Assembly: GCF_029961765.1 (NCBI RefSeq)
Contig: NZ_CP124681.1
Coordinates: 1,178,001 to 1,242,000 of the forward strand
DNA length: 64,000 nucleotides
Reading direction: 5' to 3'
Source: Nocardioides sp. QY071
Lineage (GTDB): Bacteria > Actinomycetota > Actinomycetes > Propionibacteriales > Nocardioidaceae
Positions 58,065 to 64,000 of the stretch are shown one piece after another. The notes below the pieces were generated by a model. The model saw only the letters and a list, made by a program, of their open reading frames with translations, did not search any database and was not told the DNA's origin. Each line of letters starts with the position of its first letter. Position 1 is the stretch's first letter. Position numbers and translations under genes: made by a program.

Positions 58065-58880
58065 TCACCCCTCCTCGGTCAGCAGTCGCCGACGCAGCCG
58101 GTCGTCGCGCCGCAGCCGGGCCAGGTCACGCTCGCGGCGCTCGGCAACCACCGCCATCAGCACCAGCTCGGGCGGTGCTCCGGGAGGCGGGGGAGGGGCG
58201 ACGTACGGCGACACGTCGGCCAGCAGTGCTCGCCCGACGCGGTCGCGGGAGACCGGGTCGAGCGTGGGGAGCCGGCCGAGGAACTGGCGCACGGCCAGCG
58301 CGGTCCCGGTCGGCAGCGCCGCGAGATCCGTCCTCCGGGCCCAGGCCGCGAGCTGCGGCGGCATCGGCGGCGGTGGGGCGAGCCGCAGCGGGACCCGCTC
58401 GCGCACGACGTACGTGCCGGCGGCGTAGTCACCCAGCCGCTTCCCACGGGTGCTGAGCATGATCGAGAAGAAAGCGGGAGCCCCGGAGAACGCGTAGATC
58501 TCGACGAACCCGATGAGTGCGCGCACCAGCGCGTGCTGGAAGCTGATCGGCCCGCCGTCGTCGCGGACCGTGCGCAGCCCGAGTGCCAGCTTGCCCACGG
58601 AGCGGCCGCGGGTCAGCGTCTCCAGCGCTGTCGGGATCACCAGGAACGTGACGACCGACGTGAGCACGATCCCCGCGCCGAGCAGCGCCTCGTCGTGGGC
58701 GACCGACGCACCGACCAGCAGCAGGATGTAGAGCAGGATCAGGGTCACGACCGTCACCAGCACGTCGATCAGCCCGCTCGCCATCCGCAGGCCGAGCGAC
58801 GCGGCCGGGAGGTCGAGCGCCACGCCCTCGCCGGTGACCAGGTCGTCGGCGGTGACGGTGGCGAAGTCGGACGCCGTCAT
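58065..58880 (-). CDS. RDD-family membrane protein
   Basis: 271 residues. RDD features: LGLRMASGLIDVLVTVVTLI, an RGRSVGKLALGLR loop and GKRLGDYAAGTYVVRER; three or four helices lie in residues 30-150, followed by a Pro-rich linker and a charged cytoplasmic tail. RDD genes commonly neighbour MoxR-DUF58 and SpoIIM genes. TAGGCT on the minus strand (58887-58892), 6 bases before the ATG, suggests its own leaderless promoter, upstream of and possibly reading into MoxR (31-bp gap). Confidence 0.87.
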   Translation of the reverse strand: MTASDFATVTADDLVTGEGVALDLPAASLGLRMASGLIDVLVTVVTLILLYILLLVGASVAHDEALLGAGIVLTSVVTFLVIPTALETLTRGRSVGKLALGLRTVRDDGGPISFQHALVRALIGFVEIYAFSGAPAFFSIMLSTRGKRLGDYAAGTYVVRERVPLRLAPPPPMPPQLAAWARRTDLAALPTGTALAVRQFLGRLPTLDPVSRDRVGRALLADVSPYVAPPPPPGAPPELVLMAVVAERRERDLARLRRDDRLRRRLLTEEG

Positions 58881-58905
58881 GCACAGAGCCTAGGACACGC
58901 CCTCC

Positions 58906-59307
58906 TCACCATCGCTCGACGCGCAGACCTTCGACGCGGTGGAACTCGCGCTCGTTGCGGGTCACCACGATCAGGCCCCGCGATCGGGCATGCCCGGCGA
59001 TCATCACGTCGTAGGCGCCGATCGGAGTGCCGCGTCGGGCGAGGTCGGCACGGATGTCGCCGGCATGGGCGGCGGCGTCGGCGTCGAATTCGAGGAAGTC
59101 GACCGCCGCCGCGAGCTCGTCGACCGCTAGGGCGTTGCGGGCCGCCTCGGTGCTGCGGGCGGCGCCGAAGCGAAGCTCGAACAACGAGACGGCGGACGCA
59201 GCCGCCGGACCTGCGGCCCTCCATCGCTCGCGCAGCGGGAGATCGCGCTTGCGCAGCAGTTCGATGGCGACATCGGTGTCGATCAGGTGGCGATGGCGCG
59301 GGATCAT
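58906..59307 (-). CDS. vapC: PIN-domain toxin of a type II TA module
   Basis: 133 residues. The acidic quartet of a PIN ribonuclease is visible: Asp10 (LIDTDVAIE), Glu44 (SLFELRFG), Asp100 (AYDVMIAGHA) and the Asn118/Glu119 region (TRNEREFHRVEGLRVERW). It would cleave RNA in the cytoplasm when not bound by the antitoxin. Its ATG overlaps the antitoxin stop by four bases, the standard order antitoxin-toxin. The module lies between the RDD and SpoIIM genes. Confidence 0.92.
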   Translation of the reverse strand: MIPRHRHLIDTDVAIELLRKRDLPLRERWRAAGPAAASAVSLFELRFGAARSTEAARNALAVDELAAAVDFLEFDADAAAHAGDIRADLARRGTPIGAYDVMIAGHARSRGLIVVTRNEREFHRVEGLRVERW

Positions 59308-59537
59308 GCCCAGACCCGCTCCTGCGGGACGGCCGGCTGCTCGCGACCGAAGTCGTCGCTGATCCGCAGCTCGCTGTCCCAGAAGGCGTCGACCCGGGAG
59401 CCTGCGGGTCGGATCACCCGAGTGTCGCCGACCACGTCGATCTCGACCTCGGAGACGGACTCGTCGAAGGCGACGGCCTTCGGGAGGCGTACGGCCTGGG
59501 TCCGGTTGGAGAGGAAGAGTCGGGTGATGACGGACAT
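59304..59537 (-). CDS. vapB: VapB-type antitoxin
   Basis: 77 residues. The N-terminal AbrB/SpoVT-like DNA-binding half shows the diagnostic NRTQAVRLPKAVAF; the C-terminal half (DAFWDSELRISDDF) should wrap the toxin active site. It binds VapC and represses the operon. The promoter is very compact: TATACT on the minus strand (59544-59549) 6 bases before the ATG. Confidence 0.92.
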   Translation of the reverse strand: MSVITRLFLSNRTQAVRLPKAVAFDESVSEVEIDVVGDTRVIRPAGSRVDAFWDSELRISDDFGREQPAVPQERVWA

Positions 59538-59553
59538 ACATCGAGTATATACG
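59538..59553 (-). promoter_or_regulatory. vapBC promoter with overlapping palindrome
   Basis: A consensus-like -10 TATACT (59544-59549, minus) overlaps the palindrome GTATATAC (59545-59552) and lies 6 bases before the vapB ATG. This is an AT-rich island in very GC-rich DNA and a natural autoregulatory operator for the VapBC complex. The gap also carries the SpoIIM promoter further right. Confidence 0.6.
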
Positions 59554-59584
59554 TGGTTCGACCCGTCGGCCGCCGATCACCACC

Positions 59585-59596
59585 TAGGTTGTCCCC
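59585..59596 (+). promoter_or_regulatory. -10 box for leaderless spoIIM-like gene
   Basis: TAGGTT (59585-59590) lies 6 bases (GTCCCC) before the ATG at 59597; no ribosome-binding site is present. Confidence 0.6.
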
Positions 59597-60601
59597 ATGC
59601 CCCGCATCGACCTCGACGCGTACGTCGCCACCCACGCGGGGTCCTGGACGCGCCTGGACCAGCTGGTGCGCCAGCGCCACCGCACGGGCGCGGAGGCCGA
59701 CGAGCTGGTGGATCGCTACCAGCAGGTCGCGACCCACCTGTCCGTCGTACGCACCTCGGCGCCCGACGGCGAGCTGGTGGCCCACCTGTCCTCGCTGCTG
59801 GGGCGGGCGCGGATCCCGATGCTGGCCTCGCGGGTGCCGAGCTGGCGGGGGTTCGCGGGGTTCTTCACCGAGAGGTTCCCGGCGGCGCTCTACCACCTGC
59901 GCTGGTGGTGGCTGGGCTGCCTGGCGGGCAACGTGGTGGTCACCGCGGTGATGATGATCTGGCTCGGCCAGCACCCGCAGGTGGAGCAGAACCTGCTCTC
60001 GCCGCAGGAGGTCGACCAGCTGGTCAACAGCGACTTCGAGAGCTACTACAGCGAGAACGCGGCCGGTGCGTTCGCGACCCACGTGTGGGTCAACAACGCT
60101 TGGGTGAGCGCTCTGTGCATCGCGCTCGGGATCCTCGGGCTGCCGGTGCTCTACCTGCTGTTCCAGAACGTCGCGAACCTTGCGATCGTCGGCTCGATCA
60201 TGATCCGCCACGACCGCGGCGAGCTGTTCTGGGGGCTGATCCTCCCGCACGGCCTGCTCGAGCTCACCTGTGTCTTCGTGGCGGGCGGCGTGGGCCTGCG
60301 GCTGTTCTGGTCGTGGGTCGAGCCCGGGCAGCTCTCCCGTGCGCAGTCGCTCGCCCGGGCCGGGCGTACGTCGGTCACCGTCGCCCTCGGGCTGGCGGTG
60401 TGCCTGTTCGTCAGCGGCATCATCGAGGGCTTCGTGACGCCCTCGCCACTGCCGACGTGGGCCCGGATCGCGATCGGCGTGCTCGCCGAGGTGGTCTTCC
60501 TCGCCTACGTCTTCGTCGTCGGCCGGGCCGCGGCCTCCCGCGGCGTCACCGGCGACGTGTCGGCGTCGCTGCTGGAGGACCGGGTCGCGACCCAGGCCTG
60601 A
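59597..60601 (+). CDS. SpoIIM-like (DUF95) membrane protein
   Basis: 334 residues: a soluble N-terminal part (about 1-95) and a DUF95/stage II sporulation M-like domain with five or six helices, including SALCIALGILGLPVLYLLFQN and the conserved loop IMIRHDRGELFWGLILPHGLLEL (split at GELFWGL). In non-sporulating actinobacteria this family travels with RDD, MoxR and DUF58 genes and is of unknown function; a role in the envelope complex of that operon is probable. Here it is divergent from the operon, with VapBC inserted between. Confidence 0.87.
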   Translation: MPRIDLDAYVATHAGSWTRLDQLVRQRHRTGAEADELVDRYQQVATHLSVVRTSAPDGELVAHLSSLLGRARIPMLASRVPSWRGFAGFFTERFPAALYHLRWWWLGCLAGNVVVTAVMMIWLGQHPQVEQNLLSPQEVDQLVNSDFESYYSENAAGAFATHVWVNNAWVSALCIALGILGLPVLYLLFQNVANLAIVGSIMIRHDRGELFWGLILPHGLLELTCVFVAGGVGLRLFWSWVEPGQLSRAQSLARAGRTSVTVALGLAVCLFVSGIIEGFVTPSPLPTWARIAIGVLAEVVFLAYVFVVGRAAASRGVTGDVSASLLEDRVATQA

Positions 60602-60610
60602 TCTCCCTGT

Positions 60611-60660
60611 CCGGTGGTTGAGGTGCGAGGAGCGCCAGCGATGAGCCTCGAAACCACCGG
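60611..60660. repeat. 50-bp dispersed inverted repeat, copy 2
   Basis: Bounded by CCGGTGGTT and AACCACCGG, 9 bases after the SpoIIM-like gene stop. It matches the reverse complement of 20060-20109 at 46 of 50 positions. From 60661 to 60828 nothing else was recognised beyond lower-GC sequence approaching the HNH promoter. Confidence 0.85.
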
Positions 60661-60828
60661 GGCCATTGCGCGAACTGTCCGCGGGCCTCGGGGTGCGTAG
60701 GTGGTTGCGTTCCGAAAGCGGCGACGACGAAGGTCGGGAGGTGGCTGGGTTCGGCGGTCGGGCGACGGTCCGCACGTGGTCGAAACACCCCTAGAAACAA
60801 GGGGAAAGTCCACAACATGGCTCGCCAT

Positions 60829-60850
60829 TCGAACATATGTGCGATAGAAT
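60829..60850 (+). promoter_or_regulatory. LexA (SOS) box and -10 of the HNH gene
   Basis: TCGAAC-ATAT-GTGCGA (60829-60844) matches the actinobacterial LexA consensus TCGAAC-N4-GTTCGA with one mismatch. It abuts a -10 box TAGAAT (60845-60850) that lies 6 bases before the ATG. LexA bound here would block transcription, so the gene should be induced by DNA damage. SOS boxes upstream of 13E12-family genes are known from mycobacteria. Confidence 0.75.
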
Positions 60851-60856
60851 CGGCAC

Positions 60857-62281
60857 ATGACCTCGGACCTCTCCAACGCCACGCCGGAGCAGCTGCTCCA
60901 CGCGGCCGAGGACAGTGTCCGGGAGGCCAGGCTTCTCGAGGTCCACAAGCTGGAGCTGCTGCTCGCCTGGGCCGACCTGCACTCCGGTGACCCGCAGGCC
61001 GAGCCCGGCGCCGTCCCGGTCCGGTACGGCGGACCGCGGCTCATCACCCTGGGTGGGGACGGGACCCCGGAGGTCGCCGACCTCGCACTGTTCGAGATGG
61101 CGATCGCCCGCCACGAGCACGTGCTCTCGACCCGCGGCGCCCTGGCCGACGCGTTCGACCTGCGCCACCGCCTCCCGCAGACCTGGGCCGGCGTCCGTGA
61201 GGGACGCTGCGAGGCGTGGGTGGTGCGTCGGGTCGCACGGATGTCCCGCACCCTCGACCGCCACCAGATCAGGATCGTGGATGAGGCCGTCGCTGCCGCG
61301 TTGGATCAGGCACCCAGCCGGATCCTCGCCATCGCGGAGGCCAAGGTGATCGAGGCCGACCCCGTTGCTCACCAGACCCGGGTCGAGAAGAACCAGCAGG
61401 ACAAGGGCGTCTGGTATCCCAAGGCGCGTCCCGGGTCCCAGGTCGACGACGCCGACAACACGGCCGGCGTGGGAACGGTGTTCGCACGGCTCGACGAGGC
61501 CGACGCCCTCGCCCACCAGCACACGGTCGACGACCTCGCTGCCGCCCTCGCCGAGCACGCCGACGTCCCCGACAGTGCCGAACCACTGTCGATGGACCAC
61601 TGGCGGGCCGAGGCGTTCGCGATGCTCGCCGACCCCGCCGCCGTCCTCGCGTTCCTGAACGGCATCGACGACACCCCGGGCACCTCGGAGGTCGAGGAGG
61701 TTGCGCAGCAACCGTCACGAGACCCCCGCCGGTCCGCGGAGGTCGTCGTGCACGTCTCCCTGACCGACACCGGCGCCCTCGGACCCGTTGCGCGGGTCGA
61801 GGGCCTCGGCCCTCGGCTCCTCACCCAGGTGAGCGACCTCCTGGGTCGCCACGCGGCGATCAGCGTGCAACCGGTGATCGATCTGCACACCGGACGGTCG
61901 GTCAACGGCTACGAGCACCCCACCGACGTCAAACAGCGCACCCAGCTGAGGACCGTCGGAGACCTGTTCCCCCACGCCACCGGCCTCTTCATCAGAAACG
62001 GCCGGGCACCGGACCACGACCACACCGTCGCCTACGACAAGCACGGACCACCCGGCCAGACCGGCGATCACAACGACACCCCGCTCACCCGGCACCACCA
62101 CCGCGCGAAGACCCACCTCGGCTACACCGTCCTGCAGTTGGGCCCCGACAAGTGGATCTGGGGCACACCCCACGGCCTCTACCGCCTCGTCACCGGCGGC
62201 GGCACCCGACCCATCACCCAGGCGGAGTACCGCCTCCACGCCCAGCAGGCCCTGGCACTCTCTGCCGACTTCGCCGCCTGA
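60857..62281 (+). CDS. DUF222 / 13E12-family HNH endonuclease-like protein
   Basis: 474 residues: an N-terminal DUF222 domain (about 1-330; WAGVREGRCEAWVVRRVARM) and a C-terminal HNH domain. The HNH core is DHDHTVAYDKH...GDHNDTPLTRHHHRAKT: the catalytic His and Asn-type positions are present, but the Cys pairs that usually bind structural zinc in this family are absent. The family is multicopy in many actinomycetes, of unknown role, and often SOS-controlled, as here. Bases 61690-61724 are a copy of an intergenic palindromic repeat, translated in frame as EVEEVAQQPSRDP between the two domains. Confidence 0.85.
   Translation: MTSDLSNATPEQLLHAAEDSVREARLLEVHKLELLLAWADLHSGDPQAEPGAVPVRYGGPRLITLGGDGTPEVADLALFEMAIARHEHVLSTRGALADAFDLRHRLPQTWAGVREGRCEAWVVRRVARMSRTLDRHQIRIVDEAVAAALDQAPSRILAIAEAKVIEADPVAHQTRVEKNQQDKGVWYPKARPGSQVDDADNTAGVGTVFARLDEADALAHQHTVDDLAAALAEHADVPDSAEPLSMDHWRAEAFAMLADPAAVLAFLNGIDDTPGTSEVEEVAQQPSRDPRRSAEVVVHVSLTDTGALGPVARVEGLGPRLLTQVSDLLGRHAAISVQPVIDLHTGRSVNGYEHPTDVKQRTQLRTVGDLFPHATGLFIRNGRAPDHDHTVAYDKHGPPGQTGDHNDTPLTRHHHRAKTHLGYTVLQLGPDKWIWGTPHGLYRLVTGGGTRPITQAEYRLHAQQALALSADFAA
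61690..61724. repeat. 35-bp repeat inside the HNH gene, related to 52725-52759
   Basis: Thirty-three of 35 bases match the left part of the element at 52720-52879. The core is the hairpin GGTTGC-GCA-GCAACC (GGTCGC-GCA-GCGACC in the other copy); the only two differences face each other in the stem and keep pairing. It is read in frame through the linker between DUF222 and HNH domains. Confidence 0.85.
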
Positions 62282-62293
62282 GACAATGCGGCC

Positions 62294-63634
62294 ATGAAGG
62301 CAGTCGTGGTGGGAGCCGGGATCGCCGGGCTGACCTCGGCCCGCGCGCTCGCCGAGGCCGGCAACGACGTGCTCGTCCTCGAGGCGACCGACCGGCCGGG
62401 CGGCAAGCTGCGCGCCGGTGAGGTCGCCGGCGTGAGGGTCGACGTCGGCGCCGAGGCGATGCTCCACCGCCGGCCCGAGGGCACCGCGCTCGCGGCCGCG
62501 CTCGGCCTACCGATCACCCATCCCACGGCGGCCACCTCCCGGGTCTGGACCCGCGACGCGCTGCGCCGCCTGCCGCGCACCGTGATGGGCGCGCCGCTCG
62601 ACCTCGACGACCTCGCCGCGACCGGCATCCTGTCCGCCGACGGCCTCGACCGCGCCCGGCACCAGGCGGTGCCGCACCCCGACGGCGACGTCTCGGTGGG
62701 CGACCTCGTCGCCCACCGGTACGGCGACGAGGTGGTCGACCGGCTCGTCGAGCCCTTGCTCGGCGGGGTGTACGCCGGCCAGGCGCGCCGCATCTCCGCC
62801 CGCTCCGCGGCACCCCAGCTCCTCGACCTGCTCGCCCGCGACGAGGTCACCGCCCCGGCGCCGCCCACCGACGCGCTCCCGGTGTTCGCGAGCGTCGACG
62901 GTGGGATGTGGCGCCTGCCCGCGGCGCTCGAGGCGGATCTCCACGACCGGCCGAACGCCGAGGTCCGCTACGACACCCCGGTGACCGCGATCCGCCGTAC
63001 CCCCACCGGCTTCGTGGTCACCACCTCCACCGGTGACGAGGCCGCCGGCCTGCTCGTGCTCGCCACGCCCGCGGCGCCGACCGCCCGCCTGCTCGCCGAC
63101 CTCGCCCCCGGCGCTGCGACCGAGCTCGAGGAGATCGCCTACGCGAGCGTCGCCCTGGTCACCTTCGCCTTCCGCGGCGACGACCCCGGTGTCGCCGACG
63201 CGCTCGACACCGGCGCGTCCGGCTTCCTGGTCCCGCCCGTCGACGGCCGCCGGGTGAAGGCGTCGACCTTCTCCTTCGCCAAGTGGGACTGGGTGCGCGA
63301 CGCGGGGGAGGGCCTGCTGGTCCTGCGCACCTCGCTCGGCCGGTTCGGCGAGGAGAGCACTCTCCAGGTCCCCGACGAGGGGCTGGTCCGCGCCTCGCTC
63401 GCCGACCTCGAGACAGCCACCGGTCTCACCGCGACCCCCGTCGACGCGGTCGTGCAGCGCTGGGGCGGCGGGCTGCCGCAGTACTGGGTCGGCCACGCCG
63501 ACCGGGTCGCCCGCATCCGCGCCGCCGTCGCCGAGGTCCCCGGGCTCGCTCTGTGCGGGGCGGCGTACGACGGCGTCGGGATCCCGGCCACCATCGGCTC
63601 GGCCCAGCGTGCGGTCGCCGGCCTGCTCGCCTGA
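62294..63634 (+). CDS. cgoX: Coproporphyrinogen III/protoporphyrinogen oxidase (HemY/CgoX type)
   Basis: 446 residues of the FAD-dependent amine oxidase/protoporphyrinogen oxidase family. FAD motifs: MKAVVVGAGIAGLTSARAL and VLVLEATDRPGGKLRAGE at the N-terminus, ALCGAAYDGVGIPATIGS at the C-terminus. In actinobacteria the HemY homologue oxidises coproporphyrinogen III to coproporphyrin III in haem synthesis. No other hem gene is in the window. GACAAT (62282-62287) 6 bases before the ATG is a possible weak -10 for leaderless expression. Confidence 0.88.
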   Translation: MKAVVVGAGIAGLTSARALAEAGNDVLVLEATDRPGGKLRAGEVAGVRVDVGAEAMLHRRPEGTALAAALGLPITHPTAATSRVWTRDALRRLPRTVMGAPLDLDDLAATGILSADGLDRARHQAVPHPDGDVSVGDLVAHRYGDEVVDRLVEPLLGGVYAGQARRISARSAAPQLLDLLARDEVTAPAPPTDALPVFASVDGGMWRLPAALEADLHDRPNAEVRYDTPVTAIRRTPTGFVVTTSTGDEAAGLLVLATPAAPTARLLADLAPGAATELEEIAYASVALVTFAFRGDDPGVADALDTGASGFLVPPVDGRRVKASTFSFAKWDWVRDAGEGLLVLRTSLGRFGEESTLQVPDEGLVRASLADLETATGLTATPVDAVVQRWGGGLPQYWVGHADRVARIRAAVAEVPGLALCGAAYDGVGIPATIGSAQRAVAGLLA

Positions 63635-63659
63635 CCCACCAGGTCTGCCCCGTTGTCCC

Positions 63660-63673
63660 TGTCCCGCGGGACA
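63660..63673. promoter_or_regulatory. Perfect 14-bp palindrome, operator candidate
   Basis: TGTCCCGCGGGACA is a perfect palindrome located 22 bases before the ATG of the last gene, in the 61-bp gap after cgoX. Its position suits an operator near the transcription start. The binding protein is unknown. Confidence 0.45.
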
Positions 63674-63695
63674 CCGGGCCCGCGACGGTCCTGCC

Positions 63696-64000
63696 ATGAC
63701 AGCTCAGACCCACGTTCCCCCGACCGCACTCGACCACCCCGCGCCGCAGGACCAGCCGGCCGCGCGGCCCCCGACCCGCTGGGCCCTGGCGGGTCTCGGT
63801 GCCGGCCTCGCCGGCCTCGGCGTGATCGTCTCGTCCTCGATGGTGAACGCCGTCTACGACGAGAAGAACGCCGGCGACGCCGAGGCCATCTCCGAGGCGC
63901 TCGGCGACATGGTTCCGCAGATGCTCGCGTTCCATGTCTGCGCGATGATCGCCGCCGTCCTGATGATCCCGTTCGCTGCGGGCCTGTACCGCCGGCTCAA
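63696..64000 (+). CDS. N-terminal part of a membrane protein (3' truncated)
   Basis: The ATG at 63696 opens a frame that runs off the window (101 codons visible). After a Pro/Ala-rich soluble segment (about 30 residues) come a first helix (WALAGLGAGLAGLGVIVSSS), an acidic loop (EKNAGDAEAISEALGDM) and a second helix (MLAFHVCAMIAAVLMIPFAAG). This resembles the start of small four-helix actinobacterial membrane proteins of unknown function; no family is assigned. It starts 61 bases after cgoX, behind the palindrome at 63660. Confidence 0.7.
   Translation, partial: MTAQTHVPPTALDHPAPQDQPAARPPTRWALAGLGAGLAGLGVIVSSSMVNAVYDEKNAGDAEAISEALGDMVPQMLAFHVCAMIAAVLMIPFAAGLYRRL

Noticed and set aside
60661..60828. 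Possible small genes in the gap before the HNH gene
   Set aside because: Open frames here are short, lack starts with promoter or ribosome-binding-site support, and have no recognisable composition.

Overview
The window is very GC-rich DNA (roughly 70% or more) with dense, overlapping ATGA/GTGA gene junctions, many GTG/TTG starts, a trimeric SdhCAB, B12-dependent MutAB/MeaB and a DUF222 (13E12-type) HNH gene behind an actinobacterial SOS-box-like site. This indicates a chromosomal segment of a high-GC actinomycete. The gene content and dispersed palindromic repeats look most like Nocardioides or a close relative; the taxon is inferred. No rRNA, tRNA, CRISPR array, insertion sequence or phage region was recognised. 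No gene-free stretch exceeds 300 bp.

Layout. 1-13.2 kb: tail of a membrane protein, a membrane adenylate cyclase, sdhCAB on the minus strand, a DyP peroxidase, a YdeP-family molybdopterin oxidoreductase with a FUSC membrane protein and a LysR regulator, a DUF1345 protein, a glycosyltransferase, a VOC protein and a pair of small related genes. 13.3-18.2 kb: methylmalonyl-CoA mutase (mutA, mutB) and its GTPase chaperone meaB, then an M20 amidohydrolase and a secreted DUF3060-like protein. 20.1-27.2 kb: a BMP-type nucleoside ABC importer facing a cdd-deoA operon. 27.3-46.8 kb: a catabolic island built around a PucR-type regulator. Leftward it has the three genes of an AllFGH (FdrA/DUF1116/DUF2877) carbamoyltransferase. 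Rightward it has a uracil-type NCS2 permease, a three-subunit molybdenum hydroxylase with CoxG, an amidase, HyuA/HyuB, an NAD(P)-binding protein, carbamate kinase and a barbiturase/cyanuric-acid-hydrolase family enzyme. 46.8-52.7 kb: a VOC protein and WYL regulator facing a second complete molybdenum hydroxylase with its own CoxG. 52.9-60.6 kb: a MoxR-DUF58-vWA-TPR operon with RDD and SpoIIM neighbours, interrupted by a VapBC module. 60.8-64 kb: SOS-box HNH gene, an HemY/CgoX-type oxidase and the start of a membrane protein.

How the genes may work together. The 20-47 kb region reads as one pyrimidine route: nucleoside import, cytidine deamination, nucleoside phosphorolysis to free uracil/thymine, base import, Mo-dependent oxidation to barbiturate, and ring opening to ureidomalonate. 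Ureidomalonate is the CH2-homologue of oxalurate, the known AllFGH substrate. The presence of AllFGH, carbamate kinase and an amidase, without any allantoin or ureidoglycolate genes, suggests an ATP-yielding phosphorolytic end to the oxidative pyrimidine pathway (ureidomalonate to malonamate plus carbamoyl phosphate). That is a hypothesis, but it is the most interesting reading of the window.

Two sequence-level themes recur. Many transcription units start with a TANNNT box 6-8 nt before the start codon (leaderless transcription). Several families of dispersed palindromes are present, two of which sit in frame inside protein linkers; one pair of copies differs only by a compensatory base-pair change.
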